64,000 nucleotides of DNA from contig NC_037254.1 of NCBI RefSeq assembly GCF_000002425.4, positions 17,208,001-17,272,000 of the forward strand. Direction: 5' to 3'. Under the pieces are notes generated by a model. It was not told the DNA's origin and made no database searches. It was given only the letters and a program-made list of their open reading frames with translations. Numbering within the stretch: the stretch's first letter is position 1; every line of letters starts with the position of its first letter. Shown in pieces: positions 54,070-64,000 of this stretch. The translations under genes and the position numbers were made by a program. This DNA comes from Physcomitrium patens (taxonomy: Eukaryota; Streptophyta; Bryopsida; Funariales; Funariaceae).

Positions 54070-54985
54070 GAAGGTAATGGGAAGTAATCTTTCTTGGTGG
54101 CCGCATTAAGTTTTTGGAAATCCTGACAAATTTGGATTTTTCTATTCTTTTTCAACACCATCACGATTAGAAAAATCCACTCACTATTCCATATCGGATA
54201 AATAAAATCAATCGCAAGAAGCTTGTCTAATTCTTCTTTCACCATGAGAGAATATTTAGGATTAAGGCGATGTTGCCTTTGTCGTATCAGTTTAGCGTTC
54301 TCTTTTAAAATGATACGATGCTCTCAAACTTCAGCGAGAATACCTTTTAAATCAGCATAAGTCCAAGCAAAAGTGGACTTATGATGTAAGAAAAATTCTA
54401 TCCAACAGGTCAACTCCTTCTCCTTAATACCTTTATAGACCTTAATTGTCCAAGGTTCTGATGTAGTCACCAAGTTGATAGTTTGACATAAAGGTGCAAT
54501 GGCGATGTTCTGTGTCAACCCCCACGCTAGTTAAAAATCAGTCGATTAGTATGACATGTACGAAGTATTGAATCTTGTATCTAGGGCGCTAACATGGTGC
54601 ACATTATACTTGGTCATCCAATCAATACTAACATAATCAGAGTTTTTCAAATCCATCGAGTATATCAAGTACTCCCTTGGACCTCCACATTGATACACCA
54701 CTCTAGGATGTTGCGTTGTCTCTATGAGTGCCTCCACAATCGGAACAACTAAGTCATCATCGGAGCTAAGCTCATCGTCCAATGTCAATTCAAATGGTGG
54801 CAATTAAGACTCCCCGTGATAGTGTACTGGGTACATTTATAACACCATTTTGTCTCTGCCCTTGCCAATTGTCAAAGTACCTTGATCTTAATCGTTCTTG
54901 GCTTTTGTCCAATAAAGCCAAGGTCGTTCCAATAAAATTGGATATGATAAAGTCGAACGTTGTAGCCGAAAGATAATATAGTCGA
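54070..54985 (-). pseudogene. J protease end and RT start, fused by deletions
   Basis: RT piece at 53970-54245: VKEELDKLLAIDFIYPIWNS, then KIQICQDFQKLNAATKKDYF and PLPSTDS. It then runs in frame into post-pol leader sequence (MDNMSSLSPSSK). Upstream, 54546-54803 and 54324-54518 cover the protease-RT linker (VYQCGGPREYLIY). The protease start is missing: knuckle DNA joins protease text after its active site near 55010. Confidence 0.75.
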
Positions 54986-55009
54986 TTTCATATATAATAT
55001 TAATAATTA

Positions 55010-57125
55010 TATTTGCTTGGCTTTGAATCTGCTGATCTCGATTATTGAAATTGAATGGAGCATTATATTACTGATAAATATGCTTAGACTGTTTGTAATT
55101 CCTACACACTGGTGCATAATCATCACTAGCTCTGAGATTGGAACATTTACTAGCATAATGATCAATTTGTCTGTAACAAAAATAACAAAGTGGTCTTCTT
55201 GCACCCCCATCACGCATATTGGATATTTCCACCTACTAGTCTTGTTCCATGTAGGATTAAAAAATGATCCTAGTTGTTCTATTGGAACAAAAAAAATTTG
55301 GTTTGATGGTGTCGATGGAGCATATTACTGATATCTCTGCTGCTCTTTAACGTAGTTATTGGAGTTCGATACAGATCCTTGATTAAAATTGGAACTTTGA
55401 AAGTTATTGAATGCTTGATTTTAGCGATTAGATCAATTTCTATTCCATCCAAACGTATTTCTTGATTAAACTTGATTGACATCCCAATGAGTTGATGGGA
55501 ATATGGTCTGATTATTGAATGGTTGTTGCCTTTGCCAGTTCCAACAATTAGCTATTAAGTGCTTTCCTTTGCAAACTGTACATTGACCCATCATTTGTGA
55601 AGGTGAAGGACATTTTGTTTCTAAATGACCGTGGCCCTTACGATTACTGTATCATACATTGGTCTTAGTATTGGTAGGCTTTTTCCTCTTCTCTTTATCC
55701 TTGGCCATATTAATGGCTATTTCTTCCATTTTCTTTGTCAAGTTCAATAACAAGGTTTCATTGGAATCTTTTAGGGGTGATATTATTGGTAACTCGGTCG
55801 CAGTTAACGCTTATTGTTGATACAAAAAATATGGAGCATATGCTATTATCACGTTCGGTGGTATAGCTTGTAATAGGGTGACATTAACTGGGCCCTGAAT
55901 ATTGGCACTGGAATTGGCCCTTGTTTCTAACATCCGTGGATAACTACCCATTGATCTGTTCCAAGTCGGATTTTGATAGCTACCTTGAACTGGAATCATC
56001 ATAGCTTTCACAGTTAAAAATTGATCATAATGGCATTCCTCCCAAATCTTGGCTCTATTAAAGGATGTAGACACCATAACGGATTGAGCTTCTTTTATAA
56101 ATATTTTTAACTCTGGTGGGTGCAAACCATTGATTAATATGGATAAGATAAATACCTCCAGCATTTGGTGATTTGGCCACTTACTAAGTATATCAGCCAC
56201 CCGGCCATAATACGATTCTACTGCCTCCCTTAGGATCATTTTGCTATTCATTAACCTCTCTCAAAGACAATCATCAAAACCTATTGGCCAAAAATGGATT
56301 AAAAATACATTCTTTAATGCTTCCCAATTCAAAAATTGACCCACTGGTTGGCAGTTGTATCATTCAAATCCCATGTCTTTTAAGGTTACTAGCAACCATC
56401 ATAACTAAATATCTTCAATTCTTCCATTATTGGCTACACATGCTGTCAAAAACTGAGACAAATGTTGATCGGGATCCGCACCCAAAAAGCCCCTAAAAGT
56501 AGATAATGGAGCCTCGCTGGTTGTACAATCGCCTACATCACCCATTTAGACTGCTATTGGAACTATTGAACCACTCGTCGTTATTGAAGAGGACAATGTG
56601 CCACTTAATCTCTTATTAAAATTACCATTGTCTTCTCCAATTGTTTTTTTTGGACTTTTTAACCTCCTCAATTTGCTATTATTATCCCTGAATAAGTTTA
56701 TTGCTTAAATTAGAGGTAAAAATGGCAGATTTTGAAATATACTAAATTGGCCTTTATTGGCAAATAATCTATGTCATTCTACAGAACCAGTTTTTACAGA
56801 ATCGACAGTTTTTGCTATTGAGAAGGTACCCAATGGAATACCCAATTCTTTTATATTTTCTCCACTTGCAGTTAACAAGCTCAAGAAATATGCTAGGCTG
56901 TTGACAAAATTTCTTGTGAGTGCTCTTGGCAATTTTTTTAATGGTATATATGTTTGTAATATTAGAGATCAGTCAACTTCTGGGTATGGTTGGATATGTC
57001 GACAGGCATGCAACCATGGCTTAATCCAACTTTGTTGACACTTCCTTTTTAACTTGCATTCTTACTCATTTTGCAACAATTCTCTTGCTTGTGCTCTCTC
57101 TTCTCTTTCTTTCAACTGGCATTGT
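55010..57125 (-). pseudogene. J gag remnant
   Basis: Minus-strand segment 55811-56251 is open (ESYYGRVADILSKWPNHQM, then INGLHPPELKIFIKEAQS). Knuckle DNA lies at about 55060-55220 and 55540-55680. The N-terminal part reaches 57125, where H2 is inserted with CATAT duplication. Stops and small frame shifts are frequent. Confidence 0.7.
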
Positions 57126-57130
57126 CATAT

Positions 57131-58460
57131 TGTAACATGACTATATTGTGAAAGATGATAATATGGATCTTATTATAGAAGAGCCAAGTTAAAAGAAAAA
57201 GATAAAAAAATATGGATAAAAGATAGGAAGGTAGTAAAACTTTTAGTAGTAATGCTGCCTTTTTAGAAAAAATAGTTTCTACCTACTTTGTAGGACCAAA
57301 AATAAGGTAAAATAAGATAGATTGGAAAAATAAATGATATAGACATCTTTAGGATGAAGTTAAGAGTAAATTCTAGTAAAAATTACTTAAAAAAACTAGA
57401 TGTTGATACCCGGAGAGGGCTGGTTATGAATCACGATCGAAATGAGACCTTGAGGCATAAAACCGAGTCTTGATGACAACTCCAAGACTCTTTGGCAGTG
57501 GAGTTTTTTTAAGATTTCTTGCAATCTACTAGTTGGATTGGAGTGAAACTTATATGAAAGGATATAAGACTTGATTTTCTATGTGTATGAGAATTTTGAG
57601 ATCAATCGAACGATGCAAAGGAGAGATATTGGCTTAAGAAGATTGCCATTAAGATTAGAGAAGAAGGTTGGCCAATACCCGAGTTTATTTTTGAGGTTAT
57701 CATTAATTTGGTAACTGTGATCCTTTTTCAATTTTTTTATGCTTGTTTTAATTTATTTGTTTAGAAGTGTGTAAAATTTGAGTTAAAATCAACGTTTTAT
57801 TCATTAGTTATTGAGATTTAAATCTGTTATAGGAATTACTAGGATTTGGTTTAGGATTTGGTTAGGATTTGGTTTAGGATTTAGGATTTGGATTAGGATT
57901 TGATTTAGGATTTAGGATTTGATTTAGAGTTTAGGATTTAGTTATGATTTGGTTTAAAATTTAGGATTTGGATTAGGGTTTGGTTTAGGGTTTAGGATTT
58001 GGATTAGGATTTTGTTTAGGGTTTGATTTAGGATTTAGGATTTGGTTTAGGGTTTGGTTTGGATTTGGTTTAAGATTTGATTGGGATTTGGTTTAAGGTT
58101 TGATTTAAGGTTTGTTTAGGGTTTGATTTAGGGTTTAGGATTTTATTAGGATTTAAGATTCAATTAGGTTTGGCCTAAAGTTTGAATGAAGTTCAATAGG
58201 ATTTTAACTATAATTAAATTAAGGTTGAATTGAAATGTATTTGAGTGATATTTGTGATGCTTCTAATATTTCTTTAAGAATTCTTATTGTTTGTTTGAAA
58301 TTTCTTTGAGGTTTTTTTTGAATTTCATTAAGCTTGCTTATTATTATTATGGTCTAATTAGAGCATTTTTAGTATTCTATTAGAATTAAAATTTTGTTAT
58401 TGCAATTTTTATTCTTTCTTCCACAACTAGGTGCCCGGAGCATTTTCAAGCAAGACTTCA
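57131..58460 (+). mobile_element. H2: solo LTR of family H (1330 bp)
   Basis: Bounded by TGTAACATGAC and CAAGACTTCA, with an exact CATAT duplication at 57126-57130 and 58461-58465, inside the J leader/gag start. The related H1 LTR continues into internal sequence after the matching end, so this is an LTR that lost its body by recombination. It contains no ORF of note. Confidence 0.88.
57845..58160 (+). repeat. Degenerate GGATTTGGTTTA / TTTAGGG-like tandem repeat in H2
   Basis: About 25 short units of 'ggatttggttta' and 'gggtttagg' types. The same tract in reverse complement lies in the H1 LTR (about 34130-34440), so it belongs to the LTR rather than being telomeric DNA at this locus. Confidence 0.8.
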
Positions 58461-58603
58461 CATATTACGATAGCATGTTTTCTTTACTGCAATGTTCTCA
58501 TTCTTAATAATCATAATCTTTCATTATATACTATTGAATTTGCTTCTTATTTCACGTCTACTCATCCAGTAATTAATTCCTAATACTCAATGCTATTGTG
58601 AAT

Positions 58604-58620
58604 TCCTGACAACGATGCCA
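58604..58620 (-). other. PBS of J
   Basis: The minus strand reads TGGCATCGTTGTCAGGA, a tRNA-Asp type site with transitions. Confidence 0.7.
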
Positions 58621-58623
58621 AAA

Positions 58624-59371
58624 TGTAATTATCATTTTACTTATTCTACAAATTCTTTTCAGAATAAACTTGTAGAAGGGGATTCAAACTCAGAGAAAGA
58701 CTAAGCGCATGAGCTTACATGTTAGGATCACTCAATTAACCATAATCCAAACTACTAAAACACTAAGAAATCCTACAATGCTTTTTCCTAATAATAATAC
58801 TCCTTCATCAACTAATAACAACACTGTGCAACCTTGCACTCTCAAAAGACCGCTTAAAATACATAATTTCCATCCAATACCAAAAATAATAGACTTCACT
58901 CCAACCAATCTCGATTCACATAATTTCTATAATCACAAACTTCTTCTGTCGAAACACACACACAACTCTCAATAAACAACAATCATAATCTTCCATCTAT
59001 AATCAATCTTCTAATAACTTCTCATATAAATCAATCACACAGTACTCCAATTACATAATCAATAACTCATAAATCAATCTCTGATTTATTCCATAGACTC
59101 ACTTTTCAGTATTCAAAAACTATTCATTACTCTTCAACAACAAAGAAACAAAGAGGTAGCACCCCGGCTCATGACTATCACAGTCTGGCATCCCAACAAA
59201 CTTCTACAACTCCTATATAATTACTCCTGATTTCCAAATTCTAATTGTAATCCTGTAATTAACTGCTTTTAATAACTAAGTTAACCATCCATCCTTCTGA
59301 ACTAACTATTCTATGGACTATTAGTCTATTTTATCAATATCTTTCAAAAACGAACTAACATCTATTCTATA
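58624..59371 (-). repeat. 5' LTR of J (748 bp)
   Basis: On the + strand it runs TGTAATTATC to TATTCTATA. It matches the split 3' LTR of J, with a small deletion at about 59162. It is followed by ACTTC, then by the rest of the H1 LTR. Confidence 0.88.
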
Positions 59372-59601
59372 ACTTCTTTCTAAATATCTTTATATTAATT
59401 ACTTATCTCATTTACTTTGATTTGAGGCATTTATGTCCCTATAAAGAAAATAAAAGTACCTTATCTAAAAGTCATGATTAAGCCTAAATTTTTTATTGCC
59501 TTCATATCATTTATCCTTATTTTTCTACCACATCTTCTTACTAGGTTCTTTTATAACAACATCCATGTTTTTATTTTTTACCATATAGTCATCTTACTAC
59601 A

Positions 59602-60104
59602 TAACACTAGATACTTTAAGATCTAAAATCTATAATAACAAAGATTTCAATACAATGTAAGAGTAAGTATACTAGAATAAAATTGAAAGTAACTAAATGG
59701 AATAGAACATAAAAGATAGGACTAAGTAAAAGAAAATAAAACCAAACAAAATCAAACAAAATTAAATAGAACAGAATAAAAAAACCAAACTTTATTGAAA
59801 AAAAGAGTCTAAAGCAATACTTGATCAAATGCTTTAAATGGCCTCAATTAGTTCTATTTATATTTTATTTAACTATCCTAGAACTTTTTAAAATGTTTCT
59901 TACGGTGGATCCTATCAAAATAACTACCCTTCTAAAAGATTTTAGAGGTGAGCTCTACTATGATAACCGCCTTAAAGCTTTTTAGAAGATTCTATACTAG
60001 ATTCCACATGAACCATTATCCTAACTTTAATTCTAGAAGGTTTTCAAAAATAACTCCAAATACATATTTTTATGTATGAATAATACAACCATCCAATCCA
60101 TGCT
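59602..60104 (-). repeat. Family-F LTR fragment in antisense, abutting F2 gag
   Basis: The reverse complement matches the F1 LTR (380-964), including the TTTCAATAAAG signal and the 'ggtagttattt' blocks. Its U3 end lies at about 60095, directly next to + strand F2 gag. H1 borders its other side at 59601. It may be a separate antisense F copy cut by H1, or an inverted LTR of F2 itself. Confidence 0.6.
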
Positions 60105-61010
60105 ATGTTATAGTTATGGTAACAAAGTTTGGCAAGGAAATTATAGCATGGGTGATATGGCAAAGCCATCTCAGATAGAGGCTTAAGTACAACACTTTTT
60201 AGATTAAATAGCTACTTTGTAAAGACAAATAAAAGCTTCTAGGGCAAGGAAATTGACATCTGCTAGATTAAAATTAAGCAAGTTCAAAACATATTTTAAA
60301 ACTTGAAGGCTAGATGATATATACTAATGGTTCTTCAATGTAAAATAATATCTTTATCTATGTAAAGCAAGCATCTTTCAAAAAATTATATATACAATTA
60401 GCTATTTGAGAGGTGTGGTAGCTATTTGGTGGCGACATTGAGCTCAAAACTATGGAGATTAAGATGGATTTTGTATTTAAAAGGAGTTTGAAACTGAACT
60501 TAGGAATCAATTTTGATGCATCAATACAAAGATATTAATATATAATGAATTAATTATGTTTTATGATTCAAGTCCAAATTGACAATGTTTTAAAAGAAAA
60601 GATGATGGATTCATTTACATGAGGGTTGAAACATGTGATTCAGCAAGAAATAGAATTAAAAAATCTGCAAACATGAGAAGAGGCAGTTAAAATTGTAAAG
60701 AAGATCAATGCTATATATTTTAGAAATCATGGAGTACAATCTAAAGAGTAAAATCCTATGCAAGTATCCAATACTACAGTACAACACTCAATACTAATGA
60801 AGATTGATGCCTTGCAAGAACCATTGATATTATAAAGATAAGAAATATTGGCACAGAAGGAATTATGTTATTATTGTCGAAAGTTAGGCCATCAAATCAA
60901 AGATTGTCAAAAGCATCAAAATTAAGATATCAACAAATCAAGATAGATTCACAATCTTGAGGCACACTAAGATAATAAAGAAGTAGAGTGGAAAAATGAG
61001 GTTCCTCAAT
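60105..61010 (+). pseudogene. F2 gag remnant
   Basis: Broken frames align with F1 1080-2070. Near 60863-60915 the knuckle reads ELCYYCRKLGHQIKDCQKH, a complete C-x2-C-x4-H-x4-C. Several stops occur upstream. Confidence 0.65.
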
Positions 61011-61059
61011 AAAAGCATCAAAAGCCAATACTAAGAATAGTTGTTGTCTCTCAGAGATA

Positions 61060-61400
61060 AATGAGATGACCTTGAACAACTATCAAAAGAGTTAACTAAT
61101 GTGTCTAATAGATCCACTAAGAAGACAATCATGTCGAATGCTTATAGATTGCAGCTCTATAAATTGCATCTCAACTAAGATTTTTAATCAACTTGGGATC
61201 AAAATTAAAATGATCAAAAGAGAAAGTATATATCTAGTTGATAATAAAAAGAACATATTAAGTGAGATATGTGAAGAAGAAACTTTAAGATTGAATGACA
61301 CCTATGCCTTGAAAAAAAAGTTCAGTATAATAAAGCTCAAATATGACATTATTTTTGATATGCCAAGGCTAAATGTAAAAAATAAGCAAGTTGATTGATT
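61060..61400 (+). pseudogene. F2 aspartic protease
   Basis: An open 99-codon stretch reads RMLIDCSSINCISTKIFNQL, with the usual D-[ST]-G changed to D-C-S, then SIIKLKYDIIFDMPRL, where LG-M-P-W-L is expected. The fold is recognisable, the active site altered. Confidence 0.65.
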
Positions 61401-61699
61401 AATAAAGACAATCTTCTTCAAAAACGATAGATGTAAGGTGATTCTTTGTACCTCCACATCAAGTGAGGTAACAAAACAATTTATAACTAAAATCTTACTT
61501 ATAAGGATGACCTTTATAAAGAAGCAAATACAATGCAAGCAACCAGTATATAGGATGGTTCTAAATTTTGTTTCAATGATTGGAAAAGATAGCTAAAGAA
61601 GCAGAATAGATAGAACAATTCATATATAAATATTAGGATGCTTTTTCAACTAAATTACTTAGTAAAATGCTACCTGATCAAGGTACATTCTTTCAAATA

Positions 61700-62370
61700 G
61701 AATTATTACCTAAAGCCAAATTAACAAGTTAATTAATTTATCACCTAGCACCAATCAACTTGAAAAGTTGCAAATGACATTGGAGAAACTTTTGAAGAAG
61801 GACCTTATTAAAGAAAGCACGTTGCACATGGGAAGCACTTTTACTCTTTGCATCCAAAAAAGATGGTGAACTTTAACTTTGTATCAATTTTTGAGGCCTC
61901 AATAAGCAGATTATTAAAAATATATATCCACTTTCATGCATGGATGATCTTCTTGACCAACTTTAAGATACAACTATCTTTAGTAAATTAAACCTTTGTA
62001 GTGGCTATTGGCAGATACCTATTGCAAAGGAAGATATAAAAAAGATGATATTTTGTATGTACTACGAACATTTTGAATGGCTTGATTTACCTTTTGGCTT
62101 TATTAATATTCCAGCCTCCTTCATGTTGCGTCAGCTACAAGATAATTTTTTTTATTACAAGCAATCAAAGTATAAGCTTTGGAAGTCAAAGGTCACTTTT
62201 TTAAGGCATGTAGTATCCTTTGAAAGCATGCATATAGAGAAAAATAAGATAAAAGCAATACAAGATTGGCCAACTCTCAAAGATGCTTTTGAAGTCCACT
62301 CATCTTTAGGCCTTATTAGATATTATTGTCATTTTTTTGGCAAATTACATATATTATTGTGTCATTGATA
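61700..62370 (+). pseudogene. F2 reverse transcriptase lacking its catalytic box
   Basis: Motifs are CSGYWQIPIAKEDIKKMIF (about 62005-62050) and FEWLDLPFGFINIPASF (62070-62120). The text then jumps to KLWKSKVTFLRHVVS and the thumb IRYYCHFFGKL. The segment that should hold Y-x-D-D is absent, a deletion of roughly 100 bp. This copy cannot encode an active RT. Confidence 0.7.
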
Positions 62371-62960
62371 AGCCTATTGGAAAAGGGTGCCCCGTTTGAA
62401 TGGAAATTGGAGCAACAAAGTGCCTTTAATAGATTGAAAGAATCACTCATTATTGATACAATATTCCAACAGTATGATCTCAACTTTCTCTATACACTTG
62501 AAATTGATGCTTCTAACTTTGCTATTGGATCAATCCTTTAACAAGACTTTGGTAAGGACCTTCAATCCATATCATATAAATCGTATTAACTCAAAAGGAC
62601 AAAGCATAATTACTTTGTATATGATCAAGGACAATTAACAATTCTACATGCTATAAAAATATAATAATACTATTTATTGGAGAAGCTAGTAATTATTCGG
62701 ACTGATCTTTAATCCTTGCTAAATAATTTGCATCTAAAAAATATGAAATCATAACATTATTGTTAGAAAGAATAGTTATAGCTTTTCGATATTTAGCTTG
62801 AGTACAAATAAGGGTGACAACATACTATGAAGAAGCAAATTTATGTAGTTCATAATGTTATACTTTGAATGCATATACTTCAAGAGAGACACAACATTTT
62901 AATATTTTGGCATCTAGGATATAAAAAGATTCTATAATGAATCTTAAGAATATAGATTTG
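62330..62960 (+). pseudogene. F2 RNase H remnant
   Basis: Reads SLISLLEKGAPFEWKLEQQS, AFNRLKESLI, then TLEIDASNFAIGSIL (62498-62541) with the first catalytic Asp intact. Later parts are frame-broken, with TDLNPC-like text near 62700. Confidence 0.65.
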
Positions 62961-62969
62961 GATAGATTT

Positions 62970-63900
62970 GAACTATGATGTTTGAACTTTGGTGCATTCT
63001 TGCAAGTCATATCAATATAATAAAGTATGCAATGCAACATTTTCTTGGCTATTGCAGCTAATTCTACTATCTACGGCACATTGGGAGTAAGTAACTATGG
63101 ACTTCATTATGTGTTTGCCATAGATGCTTCATAATCATACTATTATTGCTATCTTTGTAGATTGACTTTCAAAGCAACTTCACTTGGCTACACTGCAATG
63201 TGATATTGATGCTTCAGTACTTCATTGAGTCTTCTTTGACATTGTCTTTGATCACCATGGATTAATTTGTGTCATCTTTTGAGATCGGGATCCATGCTTC
63301 ATAAGTTTTTGGTAGGTCTTTTTCAAGTTATTAGGCACACAACTTGCCATGTCAATAATCTTCCATCTTCAAATAGATAGACAAATAGAGCATATATATT
63401 GGACCCTGGAAGATATACTAGAGGCATTTGTGGTGGTTCACCATAATGACTAAGATGAATATTTGACATCCTCCAAATTTTCTTACAATGATAGTATTTA
63501 AGCAAGCATCAATCATCCCCTTAACACCAATTAGCATCCAATTACATCAGCAACTCTCCATTGTTCCATTGACACCAACAACCTAACAATAAAAGAGTTT
63601 ATACAACAACTTGTAATTGCCTTGCAGGAAGTATAATATCACATCTTTAGTGCATAAAATTGATAAAAGTAGTATGTGAATAACCACTGGGAATATAAGA
63701 CCTTCTGGGAGGATAACCAAGTATTACTCTTCATTACCAACTTTCTACTTGCTTTATCAATCAAAATCTGTAAGTGAACACCTTTGTAGTTTAGATCTTT
63801 TTTGCATTTTTGTAATGATTTCTGATGTTGCATATTGCCTTGAGATTTTGCCACATATTCAAGTCCATCTAGTCTTCTATGTTTCGTAATTCAAGGAATT
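62970..63900 (+). pseudogene. F2 integrase remnant
   Basis: Frame-hopping translation gives MDFIMCLP and AIFVD-LSKQLHLATL (63090-63200), then FDIVFDHHGLICVIF and DRDPCFIS (second Asp region, about 63240-63300). LLGTQLAMSIIFHLQIDRQIEH and WTLEDILEAFV (Glu region, 63320-63430) follow. The C-terminal VNNHWEYKTFWEDNQVLLF and DVAYCLEILPHIQVHLVFYV (about 63810-63870) match the conserved region before a chromodomain. Many stops are present. Confidence 0.65.
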
Positions 63901-63963
63901 TTATACTAAACCAAGGTGCTTCTTGGACCAATAGCAACTACCACCACCATCAACTGTAACTAA

Positions 63964-64000
63964 TGACCAATAAGAATATAAAGTAGACAACATTTTGGAG
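63964..64000 (+). pseudogene. F2 chromodomain start, cut by the window end
   Basis: The last codons read EYKVDNILE after a stop, the N-terminal strand of a chromodomain (compare EFEVEEVLD in D), in the right place after the integrase end. The remainder lies beyond the window. Confidence 0.5.

Larger units (their letters stand above)
41621..59371 (-). mobile_element. Element J: internally deleted Group 1 element, split by P and H2
   Basis: Reads on the minus strand. 5' LTR at 58624-59371, PBS at 58604-58620, gag from 57125 down, a fused protease/RT remnant (54070-54985), post-pol ORF (53580-54060), polypurine tract (53548-53560), and a 3' LTR made of 41621-41967 plus 53137-53547. Flanks ACTTA (41616-41620) and ACTTC (59372-59376) are a 4-of-5 target duplication in the H1 LTR. 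RNase H and integrase are missing. Confidence 0.85.
32459..59601 (-). mobile_element. Element H1: 3'-truncated LTR element, split by D and J
   Basis: H1 reads on the minus strand. Its 5' LTR comprises 59372-59601, 41155-41620 and 34031-34759, followed by a gag region at 32459-33950. It is identified through the complete solo LTR H2 (57131-58460). For example, the H1 LTR start TGTAGTAAGATGACTATATGG matches the H2 start TGTAACATGACTATATTGTG. D and J both sit in its LTR, each with target duplications. Its pol and 3' LTR are missing. Confidence 0.7.
60105..64000 (+). mobile_element. Element F2: chromovirus body, cut by the window edge
   Basis: Contains gag (with an intact CCHC knuckle), protease, RT with a deletion, RNase H, integrase and the first residues of a chromodomain at 63964-64000. 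Order matches F1 where they overlap. No + strand 5' LTR or PBS is present. The 3' end lies outside the window. Confidence 0.7.

Noticed and set aside
57845-58160. Telomere or former chromosome end
   Set aside because: The tract is degenerate, short and part of an LTR that occurs elsewhere in the window.
1-64000. Host protein genes, CRISPR arrays, rRNA or bacterial-type operons
   Set aside because: All longer frames belong to retrotransposon gag, pol or post-pol regions or are their shadows; no spacer-repeat arrays or conserved rRNA blocks were seen.

Overview
This window is repeat-rich plant nuclear DNA. I see no host gene, tRNA, rRNA or CRISPR array. It is almost entirely LTR retrotransposons of the Ty3/Gypsy superfamily, stacked inside one another. 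Two broad groups are present. Group 1 (elements A, B, G, J, P) has a primer-binding site (PBS) for tRNA-Asp, a reverse transcriptase (RT) box of the form FLDDF, a single gag-pol frame and an extra coiled-coil ORF after pol. This resembles the Tat/Athila branch. Group 2 (C, D, F1, F2) consists of chromodomain-bearing chromoviruses. Family H (gag fragment plus LTRs), family E (LTRs only) and a short element K complete the set. The lineage mix may point to a non-flowering land plant, but that is a low-confidence inference.

Layout, left part. Residues 1-360 are an LTR end of family E. F1 (+, about 380-32458) is split by C (-, 2071-28231) and G (-, 29134-32231). C is split by B (-, 3642-22365) in its integrase and by E1 (26497-27915) in its 5' LTR. 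B is split by A (+, 8468-19394). A is split by K1 (10600-11934). K1 therefore sits five levels deep.

Layout, right part. H1 (-, about 32459-59601) has its 5' LTR split by D (+, 34760-41154) and by J (-, 41621-59371). J is split by P (41968-53131) in its 3' LTR and by a solo H LTR, H2 (57131-58460). P is split by K2 (42928-44258). An antisense F-family LTR fragment and the body of F2 (+) fill the rest. F2 runs off the right edge just as its chromodomain starts.

Most coding regions are dead. Many reading frames stay open apart from stop codons of the kind made by G:C to A:T transitions, consistent with deamination of methylated cytosines. Others were cut by deletions with short microhomologies or templated filler.

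Three things stand out. (1) P is an 11.2-kb palindrome-like provirus. It is bounded by LTRs in opposite orientation, so both outer ends are U3 ends, and it has an exact 5-bp target duplication (ACTTT). (2) K is a 1.33-kb element present twice, with a 4-bp target duplication, a verified empty site and what looks like a captured antisense gag fragment. (3) The U5 regions of five Group 1 LTRs share a block resembling tRNA D-arm and T-arm (A-box/B-box) sequence. All boundaries come from reading the sequence by eye; no database or alignment program was used.
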